Below, piece by piece: positions 55,360-64,000 of a DNA stretch of 64,000 nucleotides. Each line of letters starts with the position of its first letter. Within the stretch, counting starts at the first letter, position 1. Below the pieces are notes generated by a model that saw only the letters and a list, made by a program, of their open reading frames with translations, was not told the DNA's origin and ran no database searches. The position numbers and the translations under genes are program-made. The DNA comes from Aegilops tauschii subsp. strangulata (taxonomy: Eukaryota > Streptophyta > Magnoliopsida > Poales > Poaceae), in assembly GCF_002575655.3 (NCBI RefSeq), contig NC_053037.3:142859207-142923206 (forward strand), in the 5' to 3' direction.

Positions 55360-56927
55360 TGCTACCTCTTGAGCACTGCGTTGGTTTTCCCTTGAAGAGG
55401 AAAGGGTGATGCAGTAAAGTAGCGTAAGTATTTCCCTCAGTTTTTGAGAACCAAGGTATCAATCCAGTAGGAGACCACGCTCAAGTCCCACGCACCTACA
55501 CAAATAAATAAGAACCTTGCAACCAACGTGATAAAGGGGTTGTCAATCCCTTCACGGCCACTTGCAAAAGTGAGATCTGATAGAGATGATAAGATAATAT
55601 TTTTGGTATTTTTATGATAAAGACTAAAAGTAAAGAAAGCAAAATAAACGGTAACAGAAATAACTTGTTGACGGGAGATTAATATGATGGAGAATAGACC
55701 CGGGGGCCATAGGTTTCACTAGTGGCTTCTCTCAAGATAGCATAAGTATTACGGTGGGTAAACAAATTACTGTCAAACAATTGATAGAATTGAGCATAGT
55801 TATGATAATATCTGGGTATGATCATGTATATAGGCATCACGTCCGCGACAAGTAGACCGACTCCTGCCTGCATCTACTACTATTACTCCACACATCGACC
55901 GCTATCCAGCATGCATCTAGAGTATTAAGTTCATAAGAACGGAGTAACACTTTAAGCAAGATGACATGATGTAGAGGGATAAACTCATGCAATATGGTAT
56001 AAACCCCATCTTTTTATCCTCGATGGCAACAATATAATATGTATCATTTCCCCTTCTGTCACTGGGAACGAGCACCGCAAGATTGAACCCAAAGCTAAGC
56101 ACTTCTCCCATTGCAAGAAAGATGAATATAGTAGGCCAAACCAAACTGATAACTCGAAGAGACTTGCAAAGATAACCAATCATACATAAAAGAATTCAGA
56201 GAAGATTCAAATATTGTTCATAGATAATCTTGATCATAAACCCACAATTCATCGGATCTCGACAAACACACCGCAAAAGAAGATTACATCGAATAGATCT
56301 CCAAGGGAATCGAGGAGAACTTTGTACTGAGATCCAAAGAGAGAGAAGAAGCCATCTAGCTAATAACTATGGACCCGAAGGTCTGAGGTAAACTACTCAC
56401 ACATCATCGTAGAGGCTGTGGTGTTGATGTAGAAGCCCTCCGTGATCAATGCCCCCTCCGGCGGAGCGCCGGAAAAGGCCCCAAGATGGGATCTCACGGG
56501 TACAGAAGGTTGCGCGCGGTGGAAATAGGGTTTTTGCTCCGTATCTGATGTTTTCGGGGTACGTAGGTATATATAGGAGGAAGAAGTAGGTCGGCGGAGC
56601 TACGAGGGGCCCACGAGGGTGGAGGGCGCGCCCCCTGCCTCGTGGCTTCCTCGTTGATTGCTTGAGGTCCACTCCAAGTCCTCTGGATCACGTTTGTTCA
56701 GAAAATCACGTTCCCGAAGGTTTCATTTCGTTTGGACTCCGTTTGATATTCCTTTCCTTCGAAACACTGAAATAGGCAAAAAAACAACAATTTGGGTTGG
56801 GCCTCCGGTTAATAGATTAGTCCCAAAAATAATATAAAAGTGTATAATAAAGCCTCTTAAATGTCCAAAACAGAATATATAATAGCATGGAACAATCAAA
56901 AAATATAGATACATTGGAGACGTATCA
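55360..56927 (-). repeat. 5' LTR of the inverted Athila-like element (1568 bp)
   Basis: Same ends as 49990-51554. The right flank is ccctc. Confidence 0.92.
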
Positions 56928-57189
56928 CCCTCCCATGCTCCAATCCGTACTCCCGCACCACTAACTTTCATCCAACGGTGATAATATATTTCATCGTGTG
57001 GGTCATCTATAGCCTCAAAGAAAGGTAAACAAAGGTCGTATTTCCAGGAAATAATTTCCTGCATGAATCTGTACACGCATGCAAGACCCTTTCCTTTCCT
57101 GCTCGTCCTCCTCCGGATCATCAACTGCGTTGACAATGCTGGTGCTAACGCCAGAGCATCGCAACAGGTTCCTGCCTAAGCCATGTGGC

Positions 57190-57912
57190 ACTTTGCAGCA
57201 CCAGCGAGTACCACCTCCTCCATGCCAACATCGGCATCTGGACCATGCACATGCAGCTGCTCCCATAGTATTTTACCCGCATGTTCGACTGCAGTACCAC
57301 ACCGATCTTGGATGAGACCATGGAGCTTGTGGCCAAGAAAAGTCTCTGCCCAGCCAACACATGTCGAGGTGCTTGACTATTGTGACATGTCGCATGATGT
57401 TTACTAGCTCACGCTCCGGATGAGCGGCAGGGTGCTGCTCCTGATCGTCAGTGGTGTGACGGTAACGACGGCCGGGTGGGAGCTCGGGCAGGAGCCAGTG
57501 ATCTACCCGGGGCACATAACTCGACTTGGGCTCAAGATTCTGACCGCTTGCACCGTTCCGAGGATGTACCACTTAGCGATGAGGTTGGAATGCTGGATAC
57601 GTATAGGCGTGTGCTCGTGGGCGGGAGCAACCTGCTCAACGGATACCGGTTTGCGAACGTGATGTACTCGACGTAGTTGAGCCAGTGAGCTTGGAGGCGT
57701 TCCTGCCGTCGTACATTGACACGCGGCTCAACGGCGTGCGGCCACGTGCCAGCATAGGTCGGCTACGGGGAAGCGGCATCGGTGTGGTTCGAGATGCCCA
57801 GCTGGCCGTTGTCACGGCGACGTTCGCGACTCACTCGTTCGAGTTGAACTGGCCGGTGGTGGCCTGGCCGTGGCGAGGGTGCCACAGCTGGACGTCGAGG
57901 CATTATGAGGCG
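57190..57912 (+). pseudogene. Glyoxal oxidase (aldehyde oxidase GLOX-like) pseudogene fragment
   Basis: No single frame is open, but conserved pieces of plant glyoxal/galactose-oxidase-type copper radical oxidases appear in order, in shifting frames. GIWTMHMQLLP at about 57236 matches the N-terminal strand of the family (usually ...MHLQLLP). TVPRMYH at 57552-57572 matches the conserved R-x-YHS region. RVLVGGSN...NGYRF.N at 57607-57657 matches the GGSNP region. SLEAFLPSYID is at 57689-57721, and VTATFATHSFELNW at 57811-57852 corresponds to the THS/FxMNQR region of the C-terminal domain. Several stops and frame changes separate these, and the region from the domain start to TVPRMYH is condensed. 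Active enzymes oxidise aldehydes in the cell wall; this copy is dead. The MITE at 57916 follows directly. Confidence 0.75.
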
Positions 57913-57915
57913 TAG

Positions 57916-58180
57916 GGGGCTGTTTGGTTTCTAGCCACACTTTGCCACACCTCACCTTAGACAAGTTTGATCAAGTTAGGTGGGTGTTTGGTTCTAGCCA
58001 CACCTAAGGGAAGAATTTTTTATGAGAAGTGAACCCCACATGTCATCGACACAAAAATGTGGCAAGATTCCCTTAAGCAAGCCAAAGTGTGGCTAACAAT
58101 TTGAGCAACTCAAGCTAGGCAAGTGTGGCAAAAATAATGTGGCAATATATGGCAAACATAGTCACAATCCAAATATCCCC
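57916..58180. mobile_element. MITE-like element, 265 bp, flanked by TAG
   Basis: Ends GGGGCTGTTTGGTTT and AATCCAAATATCCCC are inverted repeats of about 15 bp with three mismatches. Both flanks are TAG (57913-57915, 58181-58183). The word TGTTTGGTT.CTAGCCACAC is duplicated near the left end. The superfamily is open: a three-base duplication would suit Harbinger or CACTA; the terminus resembles grass elements I cannot name. Confidence 0.6.
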
Positions 58181-58189
58181 TAGATGTCC

Positions 58190-58328
58190 ATGGAAGGAAA
58201 CTATGGAAATTTTGCAAAAAGATACCCACACCCCTCTCCACGTTTGCAAATAAGGCCTTCCCTCGTTCATCCTTTTCTCCCACAAGATAAACTACTCATA
58301 CAAATGCAATGCACCGGCATCTTGCTAG
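58190..58328 (+). mobile_element. 5'-truncated Helitron-like element
   Basis: Direct copy of the 3' part of 26869-27108 (GGAAGGAAACTATGG, GCAAAAAGATACCCACACCCC, AAGGCCTTCCCTCG), ending AATGCACCGGCATCTTG CTAG (58325-58328) followed by T. The downstream host sequence AAGAAACAAATCTCGAG matches the DNA at 28030. Confidence 0.6.
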
Positions 58329-58450
58329 TAAGAAACAAATCTCGAGTTTGGCACGAGTTCGTGCAGCGGTAGCACCATAAGGCTTGGCGCGAGAGTTACA
58401 TTTCCCTCTCGGGGCCCACGGGAGTGAGCTTCAGTGGACCCGATAGGTGG

Positions 58451-58754
58451 CTGGTCCACATGTCATGCTCCCAAAGGCAGAGGTGCGGTGGGGCCGAGAG
58501 GGGTGAGCCGCAGGTCGGGGGACGTGTGGTGTCATGGGTTCGAGCGGCGTCGTGGGAATTGCATGTGGCTGTGGTAGAAACTTGATACTTGCCGCATTTC
58601 AGCTGGCCCACATGTCATGCACACAAAGGCAGAGGGGTGGTGCGGTCGAGAGGGGTGAGGCGCACGTCGGGGGCCGTGGTGTCGTGGGTTGGAGTGGCAT
58701 CGTGGGAATCGCGAGTGGCAGTGTATGAAACATGATGGTCGTCGTAGTTCAACT
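58451..58754. repeat. Two tandem copies of a 152-bp unit
   Basis: CTGGTCCACATGTCATG at 58451 and CTGGCCCACATGTCATG at 58603 open units that share AAAGGCAGAGG, CGAGAGGGGTGAG, GGTGTC.TGGGTT and GTCGTGGGAAT. A third, interrupted copy is split across 28190-28198 and 49901-49989 by the Athila-like insertion. Confidence 0.8.
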
Positions 58755-58987
58755 TCCATGGACAAGCTGTCATGTCTACTGACACATGCATTACATACCG
58801 ATCACTGGAAGGAGTAGTAGAGAAAGCTAGGCGGATAAATAGTTCCTTATAGTCAAGCGGACCTATGCTACTACTTGTTCCAAAGACATGCACACCATCA
58901 AAATAGTTCATCTATATCAATATACACAGAGTGGAAATATTTTTTTACAAGAGAGGAAATAGTTCATCCATCCATAATGCCCTGCTG

Positions 58988-59662
58988 CTAGTGCAGCTTC
59001 TTCTTCTTCTTCTTCTCATTTTCTGTGGGAGACGGCTTCGCAACAAGCTCTTTGGAGCTTGCAGCTATTTCAAAACTCACACGGGCATCGAGGGCAGCAT
59101 ATTTTATTCATTCGTACATGAAGGGATAATTCTCCCATCCAGACGATCTTAATGCCAGCATGTCGTCACCCTTCTGAAGATTTGTACTAAGCACAAAATT
59201 TGCTACGGCGAATAGGGATGGTGTCTGTTTATCACAATCTTCTACATGAATTTTGATTCTGGTTTGTAGGTCAGTGATGCTTTTCAAATCAAGGTTGTAC
59301 GGCGTCAGCTTCTGTTTGTCCCCTTCGATGGCTACCCCACAGAAGTATATATCCTCCCGAGACAAGAAATTGTGGAGCTCACCTGGTATGGAGGGTGCGT
59401 GTATGATGTGGTACACCAAAACATCATCTTCGAGGCACAGCTAAAGGACGGCGGCGCGTTGGATCTTCCCAGTGGCACGCTCCATGTACTCTGCGTCGAG
59501 ACAGATGACCTTCATCTCTACTTTTTGGAGGGAGTTGGATACATTGTTGATGCACTTCCTAACAACCCTTGGGTGGTCAGTGATGGTGGCAACTATGCTC
59601 AACGAGCCTTCGATGAGGACTTGTTGGACGCTAAAAAACTGCATCTGGATCTCTTTTGCCAT
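58988..59662 (-). pseudogene. Werner-syndrome-like 3'-5' exonuclease pseudogene (DEDD family), two stops
   Basis: Minus-strand frame from ATG 59662 (MAKEIQMQFF) to TAG 58988-58990, 225 codons, single exon. The motifs of a DnaQ-like/WRN-type exonuclease are seen: CLDAEYM (Asp and Glu of motif I), VLVYHIIHA and LHNFLSREDIYFCGVAIEGD (motif II region), LDLKSITDLQ, and YAALDARVSFEIA (motif III). The C terminus is lysine-rich (EKKKKKK). In-frame stops are TAG 59439-59441, within the conserved VLQLCL strand, and TGA 59108-59110, before motif III. Both are one base from normal codons and could be C-to-T changes. Proteins of this family degrade nucleic acid 3' to 5'; grass genomes have many short single-exon copies. 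The copy is non-functional as a full domain. Confidence 0.78.
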
Positions 59663-59734
59663 TTGGAACTGCTAGACCGGAGGGCTATGGTTTGGAGCAT
59701 TAGGATTAGATGGCTAGTCTAATTGAAGAAGATG

Positions 59735-59744
59735 ATTATTTAAA
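59735..59744 (-). promoter_or_regulatory. TATA-like box of the exonuclease pseudogene
   Basis: On the minus strand CCCTTTAAATAATC lies about 75-80 bp before ATG 59662. The solo LTR begins about 37 bp further upstream at 59781. Confidence 0.4.
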
Positions 59745-59780
59745 GGGGCTTCGAAATTACTCCAGGAGTATGTGAAGAGG

Positions 59781-62700
59781 TGTGACGCCCCCGTTTTGAC
59801 CGTACACTAATCATGCACGCAAATGTGTACGATCAAGATCAGGGACTCACGGGAAGATATCACAACACAACTCTAATGCATAAATAAGTCATACAAGCAT
59901 CATAATACAAGTCAGGGGCCTCGAGGGCTCGAATACAAGTGCTCGATCATAGACGAGTCAGCGGAAGCAACAATATCTGAGTACAAACATAAGTTAAACA
60001 AGTTTGCCTTAAGAAGGCTAGCACAAACTGGGATACAGATCGAACGAGGCGCAGGCCTCCTGCCTGGGATCCTCCTAACTACTCCTAGTCGTCGTCAGCG
60101 GCCTGCACGTAGTAGTAGGCACCTCCAGTGTCGTAGGTGTCGTCGTCGATGGTGGCGTCTGGCTCCTGGACTCCAACATCTGGTTGCGACAACCAGATAG
60201 AAAGGAAAGGGGGAAAAGAGGGAGAGAAGCAACCGTGAGTACTCATCCAAAGTACTCACAAGCAAGGAGCTATACTACATATGCATGGGTATATGTGTAA
60301 AGGGGCATATCAGTGGACTGAACTGCAGAATGCCAGAATAAAAAGGGGGATAGCTAGTCCTATCGAAGACTACGCTTCTGGCCATCTCCATCTTGCAGCA
60401 TGTAGAAGAGAGTAGATTGAAGTCCTCCAAGTAGTATCGCATAGCATAATCCTACCCGGCGATCCCCTCCTCGTCGCCCTGTTAGAGAGCGATCACCGGG
60501 TTGTATCTGGCACTTGGAAGGGTGTATTTTATTCAGTATCCAGTTCTAGTTGTCATAAGGTCAAGGTACAACTCCGGGTCGTCCTTTTATCGAGGGACAC
60601 GGCTATTCGAATAGATAAACTTCCCTGCAGGGGTGCACCACATAACCCAACACGCTCGATCCCATTTGGCCGGACACACTTTTCTGGGTCATGCCCGGCC
60701 TCGTAAGATAAACGCGTCGCAGCCCCACCTAAGCACAACAGAGAGGTCAGCACGCCGGTCTAATCCTATGCGCGCAGGGGTCTGGGCCCATCGCCCTATG
60801 CACACCTGCACGTTGCGTACGCGGCCGGAAGTAGACCTAGCCTAGTGGCGTTCCAGTCCAATCCGGCGCGCGCCACTCAGTCGCTGACGTCAAGAAGGCT
60901 TCGGCTGATACCACGACACCGGGATACACATAACTACTCCCGCGTAGATGGCTAGTGCGTATAGACCAAATGGCCAGACTCAGATCAAATACCAAGATCT
61001 TGTTAAGCGTGTTAAGTATTCGCGAACGCCGACCAGGGCCAGGCCCACCTCACACCTAGGCGGTCTCAACCTGCCCTGTCGCTCCGCCACAAAGATCCAC
61101 TTGCGGGTACTCCTACGAGCCGACCCGACTTTAGTCACCACATGTGTCATGTATATAGTATATAAGTATATACTCGTGATCACCGCCCAAGTGATCACGG
61201 CCCGATAGTATAGCACAGCAGACGGACAAGAATGTAGGGCCACTGATGGAAAACTAGCATCCTATACTAAGCCATGTAGGATTGCAGGTAAAGGTAACAA
61301 CAGTAGTAGCAAGGATAGGCTATGCATCAGGATAGGATATCGGAAAGCAGTAACATGCTACACTACTCTAATGCAAGCAGTATAGATAAGAATAGGCGAT
61401 ATCTGGTGATCAAGGGGGGGCTTGCCTGGTTGCTCTGGCAAGTAGGAGGGGTCGTCAACTCCGTAGTCGAACTGGGCAGCAGCAGGGTCGGTCTCGTAGT
61501 CTACCGGAGAGAAGAGGGGGGAAGAAACAGTAAATACAATGCAAACATAAGCATGACGATGCGTGACATGACAATGAGCAGTGCTAGGTGTGTCCTAACG
61601 CGACAGTAGGTGGTACCGGCGAAGGGGGGAACACCCGGGAAGGTATTCCCGATGTTTTGCGTTTTCGGACAGACGGACCGGAGGGGGAAAGTTGCTAGTT
61701 CGATAGGTTAGGGAGGTGTTGTGGACGAACGGACTGCGTTTTCGGATTCGTCTCGTCGTTCTGAGCAACTTTCATGTAGAAAACATTTTCATCCGAGTTA
61801 CGGTTTAAAAGATATGAATTTTCAAAGATTATTTGAATTTCTGGAATTATTTGAATTAAGCAAAAATGAATTATGACGTCAGCATGAGGTAATGCTGACG
61901 TCAGCAGGTCAACAGAGCGGCTGACCAGGTCAAACTGACCAGTGGGCCCTACCTGTCATAGACAGTGGGCTAACAGAAGATTAAACTAACTAATTTTAGT
62001 TAATTAACTACTGGACCCCACCTGTCAGTGCCTAATTAGATTAATAAATTAGTTTTATTTATAAAAACATTTTTTTTGTTAATTATGCGGCGGGGCCCGC
62101 ATGTCAGTGGCTGGGCCTGCCCAGTCAGCAGTTGACTGGGGTCAACCCAGTCAACAGGGCCCAAGGGCCCACACGTCAGCCTCACAGGGGAGGCCACGCG
62201 GCGCCACGTCGGCCACTGGCCAGAGACGCGCCGGAGTTGACTCCGACGAGCCAAACGCGGCGGCGTGGCTCGGGAGGGGCGCGGGTTTCGCGCACAGGGG
62301 GTCTGCGGGGTTGTGGCTGGGCGCATTCGACGCGGCTCGGCGTCGCGCGTCCAACGGTGGTGGCCGGAGTGGCTGGAACGGACGGGGGCGAGCGCTTCGA
62401 GATCGCCGGCGGCGAGGTGCTTCGGGCGAGCAACGGGAACGGTGGTACGGCGTGAGATCGGGCAATCCAGAGAGCGGGGCGAGGCCTACGTGCACGCGCG
62501 AGCAAGATGGGCGCTAGCTAAAGACCAAAAGGTCGCCGGAACGACGCCGGCGACGTGCTAGGCGGCGGAGGGTGCGGCCTAACGCGGCGCGGTGGCTACG
62601 GCAAGCTAGCTAGCTAATGGAGAGGGGGAGGAGGTAGAGGAGCTCACCGCGCGGCACACGGAGGCCGGTGAGAGGCTTAGTAGCAGCAGCAGTCGCCGGA

Positions 62701-63489
62701 GTCGAAGAAGACGGCGGCGACCCGAGGAAGAAGGCGACGGCGTTGGGGGCGATGTAGGGGGTCCCGGCTCGAGCAGGTGGTCGGGGAGGACGGGCTCGAC
62801 GCGGCGGAGCTCGTGGACACGTCGGGGAGGGGAACGGGGCTCGGTGGCCGCGTGAACGACGGAGAACGGCGGCGACCGCGTCGGGCGGTGGGGAAGGAGG
62901 GAGCGGCATGGATCTGGGGGGGAGAGAGAGGCGCAGAGGCCGAGAGGGTGAACGGGGGCGAGTGGGAGAGGGGCCCGAGGAGGCGGGGGGCTGGCGGCCT
63001 TATCCTCCCCCGTCGCCGGCGAGGGGGTGCGGCGGGGACCTGCCCCTGTTCCTACCCCGGTCGGGGGAACAGGGAAGGGGAGGGCGACCCGGGGAGGTGG
63101 GCTAGGCCGGCTGGGCCTGGGGTCGGCCCAGTTGGGCCACGGGTCAAGTGGGGGGGGCTTCTCCTTCCTTTTTTTTCTTTGTTTGTTCTGTTTTCTTTTG
63201 TATTTTCTTTTTATTTATTTATTTTCTTTTCTGTTTTATTTCATTTAAAAGTATTTAGGCATTTTATAAAAATGTGTTTTCTCCACAATAATCATCAGTG
63301 CAATATCTGGCATGGCCCGAACATTTTTGTTTAAATTTTTGAAAACTTTTATTTTCCACTTTAAATTTAATTGAAGTTTGAATTAGGAGTTTGAAAAGAA
63401 ATGTGATTCAAATGTGATCAAGCCCTGTTTAGCAACATGATTAGCTTAATCACAGAGAGTTACTGTAGCATGATTCTCGGGGTGTTACA
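59781..63489 (-). mobile_element. Solo LTR (3709 bp) of a Tekay-like Gypsy element
   Basis: Plus-strand ends TGTGACGCCCCCG and CTCGGGGTGTTACA; perfect TSD agagg at 59776-59780 and 63490-63494. On the minus strand it opens TGTAACACCCCG, close to the TGTAACATCCC of the complete Tekay-type element. Layout from that end: about 350 bp AT-rich, a GC-rich section (63130-62090), then mixed sequence, again like the Tekay LTR. No internal domain, second LTR or pol trace is present between the TSDs, so unequal recombination between LTRs removed the rest. ORFs in the GC-rich part are artefacts. Confidence 0.85.
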
Positions 63490-63494
63490 AGAGG

Positions 63495-64000
63495 TTAAAA
63501 CAATGTGAATGCAGTGGGTTTTGGATGCAAATGAAGATGAAGGAGAGGTGAAGAAGCCAAGGAAGATCGGTTCCCGATGGAGAAGTAAGTGGGAGAAGTG
63601 GCTTGCAGGCAGTTGATTAGACGGCTAGGTGGATTAAAAGAACAGGCTATACGGGTAGACTGAAGAGTGGTACCTGTCCGTGTATGTGCCCATCCTTCTA
63701 GTGCTACATGTGCCACTGGCTAGTTGAGGTCACTCTTTTGAATCACCGTGGCGAGACATTTTATGATTCCTTTTTATTTCCGCACCCCTCCTGATAGGTG
63801 GGACCTATGCAAATAGATATAAAAAATGCATCGTAGCTGGTTCGGATGGATATTGGCACGTGTGTGGGATACACAACATTCTCTGGTTAAGGAATATGCG
63901 GTTATCCTCAAAAAAGAAAAGAAAAACTTCTTCGCGCTTCTGCATGCACGAGAATTTGGTTCTGCTTGCAATATGGATGATACCTGGAGGATGAAGTGAA
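63495..64000. other. Low-copy DNA upstream of the exonuclease pseudogene; no gene seen
   Basis: Before the solo LTR inserted this joined directly to 59775, so it would be the distal 5' region of the exonuclease pseudogene. No supported ORF, repeat or RNA gene was found. Confidence 0.5.

Larger units (their letters stand above)
49990..56927 (-). mobile_element. Second Athila-like non-autonomous element, inverted, about 6.9 kb
   Basis: LTRs 49990-51554 and 55360-56927 in reverse orientation; flanks cccgc and ccctc (TSD with one change). The LTRs match the first Athila-like element's family. Inside are an exact tRNA-Asp primer site, one gag-like ORF and about 2.8 kb of non-coding 3' DNA; no protease, RT or integrase. 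By eye its LTRs differ less from each other than those of the first element, so it is younger. Confidence 0.9.

Noticed and set aside
62036..63334. ORFs of up to 185 aa on both strands near the right end
   Set aside because: Inside a solo LTR with TSD; GC-rich low-complexity, comparable to the artefacts in the Tekay LTR.

Overview
The window is nuclear DNA of a large-genome grass, most likely a wheat relative (Triticeae). The evidence is dense nesting of transposable elements whose termini I recognise from wheat and barley, Stowaway elements starting CTCCCTC, and only a few short low-copy stretches. Nothing prokaryotic or organellar is seen. Family names are from memory and tentative. Superfamily and lineage calls rest on domains, LTRs, primer sites and target-site duplications (TSDs) read directly.

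Layout. 1-2.1 kb: low-copy DNA, possibly the 3' end of a gene. About 2.1-6.384 kb: the right part of a CACTA DNA transposon with several tandem arrays. 6.385-7.699 and 20.451-20.996 kb: two pieces of a Tat-like Ty3/Gypsy element (3' end and 3' LTR, with an antisense ORF), split by a complete Tekay-type chromovirus at 7700-20450 (TSD gggaa). 21-23.5 kb: unassigned DNA with a CA-rich minisatellite. 23.5-28.2 kb: a small island with Helitron-like elements, two Stowaway MITEs and one intact single-exon gene (25866-26435). 28199-49900: an Athila-like non-autonomous element (TSD cccac) that hosts a complete Tat-lineage element in its 3' region (33058-46461, minus strand). 49990-56927: a second, inverted element of the same Athila-like family. 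57-59.7 kb: decayed host genes (a glyoxal-oxidase-like pseudogene and a Werner-type 3'-5' exonuclease pseudogene) and a MITE. 59781-63489: a solo LTR with TSD agagg. The last 0.5 kb has no recognisable gene.

How parts work together. None of the LTR elements looks autonomous now: each gag-pol has stop codons or frameshifts. The Athila-like pair appear to be passengers that lack reverse transcriptase and integrase. The most interesting pattern is that both Tat-like elements carry, between pol and the 3' LTR and on the opposite strand, a gene with its own TATA box and a PF04195-type domain. In the better preserved copy a six-exon structure can be read, with splice sites that restore frame. The Tekay element carries an extra intact ORF ahead of gag, and its 3.6-kb LTR has a gene-like promoter and leader. 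A paralogous, unoccupied copy of the target of the large Athila-like insertion survives at 58.3-58.6 kb.
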